Notes: generated by a model not told the origin, from the letters alone. A stretch of DNA of 64,000 nucleotides from Burkholderiales bacterium (GCA_020697255.1 JAJFBE010000002.1:124001-188000); one strand, 5' to 3'. Positions 29,073-38,197 are shown, counted from the stretch's first letter. Translations and numbers: made by a program.

Positions 29073-29615
29073 TTACATCTTGACAACTAAATTGGACTCA
29101 AGGTCTTTTATTAGCCCGTTTAGCTGGTTATCCACCATCTCAGTGGTGAAAAACATGCCATCTTTTGCATTGGTTATCAAACTAATTCCCACATCTTTCC
29201 ATAATGGTTTCAATTGCAGGTAACTGACAACTTGGCGCAGTTGTTCAATTGCACGGACCCCATTGCTATATCCGTAACCAACAAAAGCCAGGGGTTTATT
29301 ATTCCATTCAGTATATAAATAATCTAATGCATTTTTTATTGCCGGAGGATAACCATGGTTATATTCGGCGGTTACAATAATAAAACCGTCGCAAGCAGAA
29401 ATTGTTTCAGACCAGGCTTTAGTATGCGGGTATTGGTAATTCTTAGCCGCTGCCGGATATGGTTCATTTAACATTGGCAGGTTGATTTCTTTGAGATCAA
29501 TTAAACTATATTCTAGGGCTTTGGATGTTTGTGCTAATTTTAATACATGTTTTGCAATAGAGTCACCAATTCGCTGCTCCCGAACGGAAGCTATAATGAT
29601 ACCAACCTTCTTCAT
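29073..29615 (-). CDS. NADPH-dependent FMN reductase (flavodoxin-like fold)
   Basis: A 180-residue cytosolic flavoprotein of the NADPH-dependent FMN/azo/quinone reductase family. It starts with the Rossmann-like IIIASVREQRIGDSIAKHV and contains the FMN-binding TAEYNHGYPPAIKNALDYLY block (about 86-105) and FVGYGYSNG. It probably reduces quinones, azo compounds or flavins; the exact substrate is unknown. The gene stands alone, divergent from the amidase. Confidence 0.88.
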   Translation of the reverse strand: MKKVGIIIASVREQRIGDSIAKHVLKLAQTSKALEYSLIDLKEINLPMLNEPYPAAAKNYQYPHTKAWSETISACDGFIIVTAEYNHGYPPAIKNALDYLYTEWNNKPLAFVGYGYSNGVRAIEQLRQVVSYLQLKPLWKDVGISLITNAKDGMFFTTEMVDNQLNGLIKDLESNLVVKM

Positions 29616-29746
29616 ATTTCTCTCCTAAAATTTTAGACATTTGGCAACCGGATTTTAACATATCAAAAATATTATGCATAAAGAGTTTTAAAGTATTGTA
29701 CAATCGCAAAATACTACATGTAACATTTTATTCCTCAGGTTCTTTT

Positions 29747-31402
29747 ATGTACAAAAATTTTATAAAATTGATTAATTCCCTGGTTTTTATAGCAGCCACA
29801 AATTTATATGCTTTTGATATGGATAAATTTCTGGCTACCTATCCAACCATTGAACAAATACACAACGGACTGGCTTTACATAGATTTACATGTACTGACC
29901 TGATTAATGGATATATAAAACGAATAAAAACGTATAATTTAACTACAACCAATAACACTCCGCCATTAAATGCAATTACCCGGATAAATTCTCTTGCATT
30001 AGCAGATGCAGCTAAAATTGATAAAGAAACTTCATTAATAAAAATGACAGGCCCGCTGCTATGTATACCTGTTATTATCAAAGATCATATTGATGTTCAG
30101 AATTTGCCAACTTCTAGTGGTAGCTTAACCCTCCTTGGAACATATCCACTGAAAGACTCTAAAATAACACAATATATCCGAAATTCCGGTGGAATCATTC
30201 TAGCAAAAAGTGCCATGGATGAACTAGCCTCAGGAATGTTTGGTATGAGTTCCTTAAGCGGGCGAATTGGCAATGCATACAAGCCAGATTATAATCCGGG
30301 CGGCTCCAGTGGCGGCTCTGCCGTTAGTGTTGCAGCGGGTTTCTCACCCCTGGCAATTGGTTCAGACAATAGCGGCTCAGTTAGAATACCTGCATTTTTT
30401 AATGGTATATATGGTCTTAGACCAACATATGGATTAATTAATAGTGATGGGATATTTCCTTTAGGTAATCTGGATGGGACTGCCGGACCGATGGCTAATA
30501 ATGTTGTTGACTTGGCAAGATTATTAACCATAATCACCGGCTCAAAAATACAGTACTATAAATCTTTACATAAAGACAGTTTAAAAGGAAAACACTTTGC
30601 TATAATTAAAAATGTCGCCGGAATATCGTTATGGAAAAATATGCCAAAACCAATTTTGGATATTTATAACCAGGCCTTAAACAATCTCAAACAGCAAGGT
30701 GCCGATATTACCAGTATTGATTTACCCAAATATAGTCTAAAGCGTAAATATAATATGGCCGGGACAACTGAAGCAATTAATAAATATTTGATGAACAATA
30801 TAAGTACACTAGGTAAATTTCAGAACATTTGTAACCTACAAACCCGTATATATGGTGATAAAAATAACTGTTTGAAATTAATTAATCTTATAAAATCAAG
30901 TCAAGATCCAGAATATAAAAATGTCGTAAAAACAATAAATAATAACCAACAATATATTTTAGCTATAATGAAAAAATATAATCTTGACGGATTAATTATA
31001 CCTAGTAGTAAAAAAGGGATTGCCAACTATAATGGAGACAACATTGCAAACCAAATGCTTATCTCATCTAACAGTGGCTTGCCGGAAATCACCATTCCCA
31101 TTGCCCAATTTAGTGGCTTACCTGTAGGTATAGAGATTTTAGGCACTTCATTTGCAGAAGAAAAACTACTTAATTATGCTTATGCATATGAACAGGCATA
31201 CTATTCGTTTCACCCGCCTAAATTGACTTCATCTACTAAAATGGAGCTCTGGGATATAAATAAGTTAAATCTGCTTTATATGCTAATTGGGCATCTAGCT
31301 TTTGAAAAAATTATTAAGCCTGCAAATAAAACTTATATCTCACCAGAACAATTTACTCCAATAGTAAATGAAGCGATAGATAAGATACAAGACGATGTAT
31401 AG
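29747..31402 (+). CDS. Exported amidase (amidase-signature family)
   Basis: A 551-residue hydrolase of the Ser-Ser-Lys amidase family with a signal peptide (MYKNFIKLINSLVFIAATNLYA), so it acts outside the cytoplasm. The catalytic lysine lies in CIPVIIKDHIDV. The glycine/serine-rich signature is NPGGSSGGSAVSVAAG, and the nucleophile region is GSDNSGSVRIPAFFNG. The ATG at 29747 is chosen because it begins the signal peptide; the earlier ATG at 29696 would place 17 polar residues ahead of it. Substrates may be amides, peptide amides or aryl amides. Confidence 0.87.
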   Translation: MYKNFIKLINSLVFIAATNLYAFDMDKFLATYPTIEQIHNGLALHRFTCTDLINGYIKRIKTYNLTTTNNTPPLNAITRINSLALADAAKIDKETSLIKMTGPLLCIPVIIKDHIDVQNLPTSSGSLTLLGTYPLKDSKITQYIRNSGGIILAKSAMDELASGMFGMSSLSGRIGNAYKPDYNPGGSSGGSAVSVAAGFSPLAIGSDNSGSVRIPAFFNGIYGLRPTYGLINSDGIFPLGNLDGTAGPMANNVVDLARLLTIITGSKIQYYKSLHKDSLKGKHFAIIKNVAGISLWKNMPKPILDIYNQALNNLKQQGADITSIDLPKYSLKRKYNMAGTTEAINKYLMNNISTLGKFQNICNLQTRIYGDKNNCLKLINLIKSSQDPEYKNVVKTINNNQQYILAIMKKYNLDGLIIPSSKKGIANYNGDNIANQMLISSNSGLPEITIPIAQFSGLPVGIEILGTSFAEEKLLNYAYAYEQAYYSFHPPKLTSSTKMELWDINKLNLLYMLIGHLAFEKIIKPANKTYISPEQFTPIVNEAIDKIQDDV

Positions 31403-31403
31403 C

Positions 31404-31438
31404 AAAAGATAGGGATTATGCTTACCCTATCTTTTTTA
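31404..31438 (+). terminator. Rho-independent terminator after the amidase gene
   Basis: Perfect 10-bp stem AAAGATAGGG/CCCTATCTTT with a 10-base loop followed by a T-run. It begins right after the amidase stop codon. Confidence 0.85.
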
Positions 31439-31445
31439 TACTACT

Positions 31446-31622
31446 TTATGGTTTCGAAGTACCTATTCCCATAAGATGCATTATCAGGCTCACTACAAAC
31501 CCGATCAGGAATATCGCAAAAAGTACTTTAGCAATTATGGCTAAAGTAACGATAGCAACTGAAAACCCAACAGACCCTGTGATGAGAGTTAATACTAAAA
31601 AAATTACAGCCCATTTTAACAT
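31446..31622 (-). CDS. DUF1328 (UPF0391, YtjA-like) small membrane protein
   Basis: A 58-residue protein that is almost entirely two hydrophobic helices: MLKWAVIFLVLTLITGSVGF, then AKVLFAIFLIGFVVSLI. The MLKWAVIFLV start and the AKxLFxIFLxxFVVSLI pattern match the DUF1328 family, whose function is unknown. An AGGAG box lies 8 bases before the ATG. Length is normal for the family. Confidence 0.85.
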   Translation of the reverse strand: MLKWAVIFLVLTLITGSVGFSVAIVTLAIIAKVLFAIFLIGFVVSLIMHLMGIGTSKP

Positions 31623-31840
31623 TTATATACTCCTTTTAGTTTTTACATTGTTAACCAGATATACGAATATTCAATATAGTTCTAATAATTTGACGCTAGT
31701 TTAGCATATTAGCTGTAAAAACAAAACCGAAATACTTACCCCATATTTTAAGAGAGGAAAATATTTTGTTACGAAATGAAGCTATTTAGCGCTATAATAA
31801 GTTTATATGAGAGATAAATCATTTGACTTCTGTTTATCCC

Positions 31841-33577
31841 TCAGTCGCCTAAAGCGATTCCTTCGCGTCTGGGGTCAGCTGTGCCAAACCAGCCTCCACT
31901 TTCATTTCTGATTATAGATGCTACACCGCTTGGCATAGGTACAACCTGTACTTTCTCGCCCATTTTTTCCAAGGCAGGTTTTTGTAACGCTAACGCACTA
32001 GTTTCTTCAAGCATCAGTGGACCATTAGCTGCACACAAATTTGGTGAAGCTACTGCATCCGCAATATTCATTTTAAAATCTAACACCTGTATAAGGTTCT
32101 TTGCCACATAACAAATTATCTGGCTACCACCCGGAGCACCGGTTAATAAATATACATTTTTTTTATTATCAAAAACTATTACCGGTGCAATTGAAGAACG
32201 TGGGCGTTTTTTGGCTTCCACCCGATTAGCAACTAGTCTACCAGCTTTATCAGCCGGGCTTAAAGAAAAATCTGTTAGCTGGTTATTTAGAAAAAATCCA
32301 TGGGTAAAGATATGGCTACCAAATTGATGCTCAACCGTAATCGTCATAGTAATGGCATTACCCATATTATCTACAACTGCCAATGAGGTAGTACCATGTT
32401 CCTGGTTAATTGTTTGAGGTGCATATTTTTTATCTATCCCATTGGGTACTCCGGCACTAACCGGTGTATTAAGGGCATGATTTGTAACTAGTTTACTTCT
32501 TTGTTTTATATAGCTATTGTCTAATAATCCGATAACCGGCTGTTTAACAAACCTGGGATCAGCTAAATATTGATTGCGATCAGCAAATGCCAATTTACTA
32601 GCTTGGGAAAAATTATATATCCAATTAATATCGTTTATATTTGTACCATTATAATTGTTGGAATAGATACCAAGTAATTCAAGTACAGCTACCCCACCAC
32701 TTGTAGAAGGAGGTACTGAACAAATTTGATATTTATTCTTATAAGAGCTACATATCCCATTATATCTTTGTACTTTATAATTGGTAAAATCAGACTTTGT
32801 ATAAAGTTGTTTTTTAGCTTTAGTATTTATCATATCTATTATATCGTCAGTGAGTTTACTATGATAAAAGTAATTGGGATCTTGGGCAATTTGTTTAAGA
32901 GTAAGGGTATAGTCATGATTAAATACTGTAGCACCTATTGGCTTAATTTTGTCACCATTAAAATATACCGCTTTTATCCCAGGATCATTTAAGATACCTT
33001 TTTCGTTGTCAATGATTAATAAATTATTTAACCGTTTACTCATAGGAAAACCATTGTCAGCCAAATCAATTGCCGGCTGTAATAATTTAGCCCAGGCAAG
33101 TTTGCCCTGCTCTTTATGAAGCCGATACAATAATGCTATTTCTCCTGGTACACCTACAGATTTAGGGCTAAGCATTGCAGACATAAAATCCGCTGGTACC
33201 CCGCTTTCACTCAAAAACCAGTTTGGATTAGCACTTTTAGGAGCTACTTCCCGCCCATCATATGCAAACATTTTCTTGCTTTTAGCAGTATACGTTAAGG
33301 CATACCCGCCCCCGCCAATTCCGGAGGATTGCGGTTCGGTTAAGCCCAAGACAAAACTAGCAGCAATTGCAGCATCTACCGCGTTACCGCCTTGATTTAA
33401 AATAGCCTGGGCAGCCTGACTAGCTGCCGGGTTATTGGTAACTACCATCTGGTGCTTACCATATGCAGTACTCGTTGTAGTCATGCCGGTTGCAGCCTCC
33501 GGCTGGATAGTTGCAGAAACTGCTAATGCACTACTGATATAAGTTACAGCAAGTGCTATACTTAGTAATTTTTTCAT
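31841..33577 (-). CDS. ggt: Gamma-glutamyltransferase
   Basis: A 578-residue exported proenzyme with a signal peptide (MKKLLSIALAVTYISSALA). It hydrolyses or transfers the gamma-glutamyl group of glutathione and glutamine in the periplasm. It self-cleaves before the nucleophile threonine; here QEHGTTSLAVVD gives Thr396. Substrate-binding arginine is in the AYDGREVAP region (near 109), and the PRSSIAP and TGAPGGSQI glycine loops are present. An AAGG box precedes the ATG. It could feed the cell cysteine and glutamate from glutathione. Confidence 0.95.
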   Translation of the reverse strand: MKKLLSIALAVTYISSALAVSATIQPEAATGMTTTSTAYGKHQMVVTNNPAASQAAQAILNQGGNAVDAAIAASFVLGLTEPQSSGIGGGGYALTYTAKSKKMFAYDGREVAPKSANPNWFLSESGVPADFMSAMLSPKSVGVPGEIALLYRLHKEQGKLAWAKLLQPAIDLADNGFPMSKRLNNLLIIDNEKGILNDPGIKAVYFNGDKIKPIGATVFNHDYTLTLKQIAQDPNYFYHSKLTDDIIDMINTKAKKQLYTKSDFTNYKVQRYNGICSSYKNKYQICSVPPSTSGGVAVLELLGIYSNNYNGTNINDINWIYNFSQASKLAFADRNQYLADPRFVKQPVIGLLDNSYIKQRSKLVTNHALNTPVSAGVPNGIDKKYAPQTINQEHGTTSLAVVDNMGNAITMTITVEHQFGSHIFTHGFFLNNQLTDFSLSPADKAGRLVANRVEAKKRPRSSIAPVIVFDNKKNVYLLTGAPGGSQIICYVAKNLIQVLDFKMNIADAVASPNLCAANGPLMLEETSALALQKPALEKMGEKVQVVPMPSGVASIIRNESGGWFGTADPRREGIALGD

Positions 33578-34374
33578 ATCTTGCCTTAAATTTTAGGTCT
33601 GGATTATGTTATCACAGACTACCGTCTAACTTAGAAAAAATTTTTTGTTAAATAATTTAAAATTATGCTCTTTAGATCGCTCTTAGCCCTTACCTATCAC
33701 GTAATTAGGCTATGGCATATTATATGTAATATATTTTATATAGTATATTTTATATATGAAAATATAAGGATATTGTTCGTATGCTTTAATCGGCTGAGCT
33801 ATCAAGCAAAAAAGGGATTTGATTTAACATAATCGCTTTTCCAACTAATTTTCCGATATTAAAAACTTCAAATTTTGGATATAGTTTTTTGTTAATAATA
33901 GCATTTATTGTTTAAATTTAACAAGATTTGGCTATTATTTCCTATATCTCGTGCAATTTCAATATACATGGTTTTTTGCTTGCTCGACATATACCACTCC
34001 TCTACATATAAAACATGCAATATTTCAAATATTAGATGACTTTAACAAAATCATTCAATTAATAGTATTTTATTTTTAAGAATTTATAATAGAATTAAAA
34101 TTCAAGAATGACAAGGCTGGAGAAAATTACTACTATTTATAGCAAGCTAAACCAGACTAGTCTCAAGAATATATTTTATGAAAACCAGAAAAACCTAATA
34201 TACCAAGTTTTGGTACATTATTGTAGAGATTTGAATATAGCTTTGATAGCCGACTACTATAAGAATTTAATCGCTTGAGCTATCTACTAAAAAGGCTGGG
34301 TATTTCCATACCACAGCCCATTTGTTCGCGGGTGCATTAAAATTGAACCACTGAAGTAAACTGACTGAGTAACC
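33578..34374. other. Gene-poor, degenerate stretch
   Basis: About 800 bases of very AT-rich DNA without a convincing long gene. It holds two tRNA D-arm-like fragments (around 33785-33803 and 34253-34275), one 32-codon reading frame with a strong ribosome-binding site (33892-33990), and a variant of the shared palindrome at 34201-34215. It looks like decayed accessory DNA. Confidence 0.6.
33892..33990 (-). CDS. Possible 32-residue small protein or remnant
   Basis: ATG at 33990 with an AGAGGAG box 6-7 bases upstream, encoding MSSKQKTMYIEIARDIGNNS and ending in KCYY after 32 residues. The ribosome-binding site is better than those of many real genes here, but the product resembles nothing I recognise and could be the truncated N-terminus of a lost gene. 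A palindrome-promoter variant lies about 180 bases upstream. Confidence 0.3.
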   Translation of the reverse strand: MSSKQKTMYIEIARDIGNNSQILLNLNNKCYY

Positions 34375-34617
34375 TCACTCAAGTCTTGAGTCAGATCCAG
34401 TCATTTGTGATTGTGAACACAATAATTCTTCTGTACAGCTGGTCGTAGCTATTCCAAAAGCTGCAGGTGTACTTTTAGGAGCATCGGAGCTATCACTGCC
34501 ACAGGCAGTTAAAAATAAGCAGACCCCAACATAAATAAACATACGAATTTTATCTGCATTATTATTTATCACACCCCCGCTTATTCCCACAAAAACTCCG
34601 CTTTGCTTCGTTTTCAT
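34375..34617 (-). CDS. Small putative lipoprotein
   Basis: An 80-residue product with a lipobox (CLFLTAC, Cys at about residue 39), followed by a serine/aspartate-rich linker and two more cysteines. The n-region is unusually long (about 25 residues before the hydrophobic core), yet the GGAG box sits before the ATG at 34617, not before the internal methionine. Function unknown. Confidence 0.55.
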   Translation of the reverse strand: MKTKQSGVFVGISGGVINNNADKIRMFIYVGVCLFLTACGSDSSDAPKSTPAAFGIATTSCTEELLCSQSQMTGSDSRLE

Positions 34618-34684
34618 TAGATATCTCCATAAATAATGTTATTATCTCGTCATGCAAAATTATATAACAACTCACCTTTCAGAA

Positions 34685-34713
34685 AAGAAAAAACCCATGT
34701 TGCGCCGCAGCAT
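34685..34713 (-). terminator. Putative terminator after alanine dehydrogenase
   Basis: Minus-strand ATGCTGC-GGC-GCAACAT (one mismatch in the stem) followed by GGG and a long T-run, 15 bases after the ald stop. Confidence 0.55.
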
Positions 34714-34727
34714 CACATAAGAAAACC

Positions 34728-35840
34728 CTAGATCAACTTTTCAGCTTCAACATAGTGATAGCCGAGATCACGCGCCACTGCATAATAAGTCACATTACCC
34801 TGGCAAATATTTAAACCAGCTTGTAAATGTTTATTTTCAGCAACTGCTCGTCTCCACCCTTTACTAGCCAGTTCTACCACAAATGGCAAGGTAGCATTGG
34901 TCAGGGCCAGGGTAGCTGTTTTAGCAACCGCTCCTGGCATATTAGCTACACAATAGTGAACAACTCCATCTATCACATAAGTTGGATCCTGATGCGTAGT
35001 TGGCATTGAGGTTTCAAAACAACCGCCCTGATCAATTGATACATCAACCAATACACTTCCTGGCCGCATCGTTTTTAACATTGAATGCGTAACTAATTTA
35101 GGTGCTGCAGATCCAGGTATCAGGACCGCACCAATTACCAAATCTGCCGCTGCAATTTCGTGCTCCAGATTCATATAATTGCTATATAAGGTTTTTATGC
35201 GCCCGCCATATGCATCATCAATCTTTTTTAAAACACTTAAATCTCTATCTAATATAGTTACATCTGCATTTAAACCTGCAGCCATACGTGCAGCATTTAA
35301 GCCAACTACACCACCACCAATCACAACAACATGAGCAGGCTTTACTCCAGGTACGCCACCTAAGAGCATACCATTTCCACCTTTATGCTTTTCCAATGAG
35401 TGTGCACCAGCCTGGATTGATAATCTCCCGCCAACTTCTGACATTGGAGCTAATAGTGGCAGCCCGCCTTCATCGTCAGTAACTGTTTCATATGCAATAG
35501 CAATGCAATCTGAATCTAATAAGGCCTGGGTTTGAGCCGGATCCGGTGCCAGATGAAGATAAGCAAATAAAATCTGGCCACTTCTTAACATCTTACATTC
35601 TTCCTTTTGCGGTTCTTTAACTTTTACTATCATCTCAGCAGCAGAAAAAATATCCTGAGCTTTTTGTACAATCTCAGCACCAGCCCTAATGTAAGCTTCA
35701 TCATAGAAACCAATTCCTGCTCCTGCATTGGTTTCTACAATCACCCGATGTCCATGACGAACAAGTTCCAGTACTCCCCCGGGTGTCATTCCCACTCTAT
35801 ATTCATGATTTTTTATCTCTTTAGGAACGCCTATTAGCAT
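34728..35840 (-). CDS. ald: Alanine dehydrogenase
   Basis: A 370-residue cytosolic NAD enzyme that converts L-alanine to pyruvate and ammonia reversibly. It starts MLIGVPKEIKNHEYRVGMTP, typical of the family. Lys75 (VKVKEPQ region) and His96 (FAYLHLAPD) are the expected substrate/catalytic residues, and the Rossmann motif VVIGGGVVGLNAARMA is intact near 172-187. Length matches the family. It stands alone with its own terminator. Confidence 0.97.
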   Translation of the reverse strand: MLIGVPKEIKNHEYRVGMTPGGVLELVRHGHRVIVETNAGAGIGFYDEAYIRAGAEIVQKAQDIFSAAEMIVKVKEPQKEECKMLRSGQILFAYLHLAPDPAQTQALLDSDCIAIAYETVTDDEGGLPLLAPMSEVGGRLSIQAGAHSLEKHKGGNGMLLGGVPGVKPAHVVVIGGGVVGLNAARMAAGLNADVTILDRDLSVLKKIDDAYGGRIKTLYSNYMNLEHEIAAADLVIGAVLIPGSAAPKLVTHSMLKTMRPGSVLVDVSIDQGGCFETSMPTTHQDPTYVIDGVVHYCVANMPGAVAKTATLALTNATLPFVVELASKGWRRAVAENKHLQAGLNICQGNVTYYAVARDLGYHYVEAEKLI

Positions 35841-35972
35841 TATCTAATCCTTTCTATTTAGATTTATACTCCAGTAAGTATACTACATCTAAGAGTATAA
35901 TAAACTAATATATTATCTTGCAACGCATATTAATACAAATATAATAACTAGCTGGTGCACAACCATAATAAA

Positions 35973-35996
35973 AAGGCCCTACGTTAGTAGAGCCTT
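35973..35996 (-). terminator. Rho-independent terminator after the peroxiredoxin gene
   Basis: Minus-strand AAGGCTCTA and TAGGGCCTT pair (one wobble) around a 6-base loop and lead into TTTATT. Confidence 0.65.
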
Positions 35997-36010
35997 ACTT
36001 ATATTTTATA

Positions 36011-36037
36011 TAGATTCCCACCTACGTGTGAATGACA
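36011..36037 (+). repeat. Dispersed hairpin repeat, copy 5 (degenerate)
   Basis: TAGATTCCCACCTACGTGTGAATGACA-like copy, with a weakened stem (ATTCCCAC/GTGTGAAT). It ends 4 bases before the stop of the peroxiredoxin gene. Confidence 0.6.
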
Positions 36038-36040
36038 ATA

Positions 36041-36682
36041 TTACAAATCTTTTGAATGATTTGCCAGATAATCCGCAACACCTGAAATAGAAGCTTTCAT
36101 CCCAGTCTTACCTTTATTCCAACCAGCAGGACAGACTTCGCCATGTTCTTCAGTAAATTGTAATGCATCTACCATACGTACCATTTCATCAATGTTACGT
36201 CCTAATGGTAAATCATTTACCACCATATGCCTTACAACACCTTTTTTATCAATTAAGAAAGAGCCGCGATATGCCACTCCACCAGGAGATTCTACACCAT
36301 AGCTCTGACAAATTTCATGCTTAATATCAGCAACTAAAGTGTAACCAACTTGTCCAATACCGCCTTTATCTACCGGGGTGTTTTTCCATGCATTGTGCGT
36401 AAAATGTGAATCAATAGAAACACCAATTACTTCAACACCACGTTGTTTAAAATCGGCTAACCGGTGATCAAATGCTATTAATTCTGACGGGCATACAAAA
36501 GTAAAATCTAACGGGTAAAAAAATACTACGGCATATTTACCTTTTGTTGCTTCTTTAAAATTAAAATTATCTACAATCTCTCCGGTACCTTTAACTGCTG
36601 CAGCTGTGAAATCCGGTGCCTCTTGGCCAACCAATACCTGAGGGAATATAACTTCGTAATCGCACGAATCATTGCAATTCAT
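36041..36682 (-). CDS. Typical 2-Cys peroxiredoxin (AhpC/Prx1 type)
   Basis: A 213-residue thiol peroxidase that removes H2O2 and organic peroxides. The peroxidatic Cys64 is in PLDFTFVCPSEL and the resolving Cys184 in GEVCPAGWNKG; the extended C-terminal tail after it is typical of Prx1. A good AAAGGAG box precedes the ATG. Two extra N-terminal cysteines (MNCNDSC) are unusual. No ahpF-type reductase is adjacent, so the electron donor is probably thioredoxin-like. Confidence 0.94.
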   Translation of the reverse strand: MNCNDSCDYEVIFPQVLVGQEAPDFTAAAVKGTGEIVDNFNFKEATKGKYAVVFFYPLDFTFVCPSELIAFDHRLADFKQRGVEVIGVSIDSHFTHNAWKNTPVDKGGIGQVGYTLVADIKHEICQSYGVESPGGVAYRGSFLIDKKGVVRHMVVNDLPLGRNIDEMVRMVDALQFTEEHGEVCPAGWNKGKTGMKASISGVADYLANHSKDL

Positions 36683-36836
36683 GATAAACTCCTTTATAAA
36701 TGAATATTAAAATTTTATGATTTAATCCTACTATACACGGTATATATTCTAACATTAAAACACTTTTTATAGCAAGGCAAAATCATAATAAACAGACACT
36801 ACTAAAATAGGCCAAATTATTTTTTTTTAAATATTT

Positions 36837-36866
36837 TTGTATTTTTATTTTATGCTATGTTATAAT
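36837..36866 (+). promoter_or_regulatory. Extended -10 promoter of the small secreted protein cluster
   Basis: TTGTAT (36837-36842), 18 bases, then TATAAT (36861-36866) preceded by TG one base upstream (extended -10). It would leave a 5' leader of about 110 bases before the ATG at 36982. Confidence 0.55.
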
Positions 36867-36981
36867 CACGCCAAATGATAGGTAGTTAATGGTTTGCTTG
36901 TATGCTGAACTCCTTTGGATACAACGAATCTGAACCTTCTGTTGTTGATGATATATATATTAAAAAAAGGAAATTTAGATA

Positions 36982-37230
36982 ATGAAAAAATTATTAGCTA
37001 TGTTAGTTGCCGGAGCTTTCGCTGCGTCAACTTATGCTGCTGATGCTGCTCCTGCTGCTGACGCTGCTCCAGCTGCTGCTGCACCTGCACCTGAAAAAAT
37101 GGACGCTCCAAGTATGGACAAATCTATGGACAAACCAGCTGATGCTTCAAAAGAAGCTGCTCCTGCTAAGTCTTCTAAGCATAAAAAGCACAAGCACGGT
37201 AAAAAGCACAAAAAAGCTGACGCATCTTAA
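36982..37230 (+). CDS. Small secreted Ala/Pro-rich protein with a Lys/His tail
   Basis: An 82-residue protein with a signal peptide (MKKLLAMLVAGAFAASTYA), a linker of repeated DAAPA units, two MDKS/MDKP units, and a strongly cationic tail of Lys and His (SSKHKKHKHGKKHKK). AAAGGAAA precedes the ATG. The design resembles small periplasmic or surface cationic proteins that bind metals, DNA or cell wall polyanions; no specific function can be assigned. It heads a run of three similar small genes. Confidence 0.75.
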   Translation: MKKLLAMLVAGAFAASTYAADAAPAADAAPAAAAPAPEKMDAPSMDKSMDKPADASKEAAPAKSSKHKKHKHGKKHKKADAS

Positions 37231-37266
37231 TTTAAATTAATGTAATCTTAAAGAAAGGTACTTATT

Positions 37267-37404
37267 ATGAAAAAATTACTAGTTCTTCTTTGCGCTAGCG
37301 CGGTTGTTATTTCTGCATGTTCTTCTAGTCAAGAACCTGTAGCTCCTTCTCAACCAGCTCCAGTTCATCACAAACATCACAAAAACATTAACTGCGACAA
37401 ATAA
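37267..37404 (+). CDS. Tiny lipoprotein with a His-rich tail
   Basis: A 45-residue product: signal peptide MKKLLVLLCASAVVISAC with a lipobox (VISAC, Cys18), a Pro/Gln linker and a tail HHKHHKNINCDK. It has a GAAAGG box and lies 36 bases after the preceding small gene. The tail echoes the Lys/His tail of its neighbours. Function unknown. Confidence 0.7.
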   Translation: MKKLLVLLCASAVVISACSSSQEPVAPSQPAPVHHKHHKNINCDK

Positions 37405-37424
37405 TATTGTTAAGGTAAATGTTA

Positions 37425-37613
37425 ATGAAGAAACTATTAATGCTGTTAGTTGTTGCTAGCTTTGTTGTTGTGAGCTGTTCGTCCGAACAAGCTCCTGTGA
37501 CTGAGGATGGCACAACTCTAGTAGTGGTTAAGCACAAGTCTGCTTCTGGTACTACTAAAAGACAACATAAAAAAAGGTCTACAAGTACGACTGATGCCCA
37601 ATCAGGCAGCTAG
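37425..37613 (+). CDS. Small lipoprotein with a cationic tail
   Basis: A 62-residue product from the ATG at 37425, which has AAGG at the right distance; the ATG at 37419 is too close to it. Signal peptide with lipobox VVVSC, then a short linker and a Lys/Arg/Thr/Ser-rich tail (TTKRQHKKRSTSTT). It is the third of three consecutive small exported proteins and is followed by a strong terminator. Confidence 0.68.
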   Translation: MKKLLMLLVVASFVVVSCSSEQAPVTEDGTTLVVVKHKSASGTTKRQHKKRSTSTTDAQSGS

Positions 37614-37632
37614 TCTACATGTAATCTGCTTC

Positions 37633-37665
37633 AAACCGAAAGTCCTTGCGGCTTTCGGTTTTTTT
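37633..37665 (+). terminator. Rho-independent terminator of the small lipoprotein cluster
   Basis: Perfect 10-bp stem AAACCGAAAG/CTTTCGGTTT with a 9-base loop and a T-run. It separates the cluster from greA. Confidence 0.9.
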
Positions 37666-37689
37666 ATTTGATATTAGAAAAAATAAATT

Positions 37690-38163
37690 ATGAAAACTTA
37701 TCCTATGACCGTAAATGGGGCCAAACAGCTAGAAAACGAATTAGTTCGTTTAAAAACAATTGAACGCCCAAATGTTATTCAGGCCATTAGTGAGGCGAGA
37801 AGTCATGGTGATCTATCGGAAAATGCCGAATATGATGCAGCCAAAGAAAAGCAAGGTTTTATTGAAGGCCGTATTGCTGAAATAGAAAGTAAGCTAAGCC
37901 TGGCTAATATTATTGACCCATCAAGCATAGAAAATAATGGTCGGATTATATTTGGTCTAAAAGTTGAACTATTTGACCTGGAGACTGAAAAGTCGGTATG
38001 CTACCAAATCGTGGGTGACGACGAAGCTGATTTATCTATTGGCAAAATTTCAGTCAACTCACCTGTTGCCAAAAGCCTGATTGGTAAAGAAATTGGCCAG
38101 GTTGTAGAAATAAAAGTGCCCAATGGTATTAAAGAGTATGAAATTCTTGATACTTATCTATAG
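37690..38163 (+). CDS. greA: Transcription elongation factor GreA
   Basis: A 157-residue factor that rescues backtracked RNA polymerase by stimulating RNA cleavage. The N-terminal coiled coil carries the tip acidic residues in [16 protein letters not shown] (about 38-53), and the C-terminal FKBP-like domain ends with [19 protein letters not shown]. Length is normal. Confidence 0.97.
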   Translation: MKTYPMTVNGAKQLENELVRLKTIERPNVIQAISEARSHGDLSENAEYDAAKEKQGFIEGRIAEIESKLSLANIIDPSSIENNGRIIFGLKVELFDLETEKSVCYQIVGDDEADLSIGKISVNSPVAKSLIGKEIGQVVEIKVPNGIKEYEILDTYL

Positions 38164-38197
38164 CAACTTATATTATAATTAGTTGCACACGCCAAAT

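Noticed and set aside
37007-37240. Leucine-rich plus-strand frame of 77 codons
   Set aside because: A shifted reading of the alanine-rich secreted protein gene; the poly-Leu comes from GCT repeats read out of frame.
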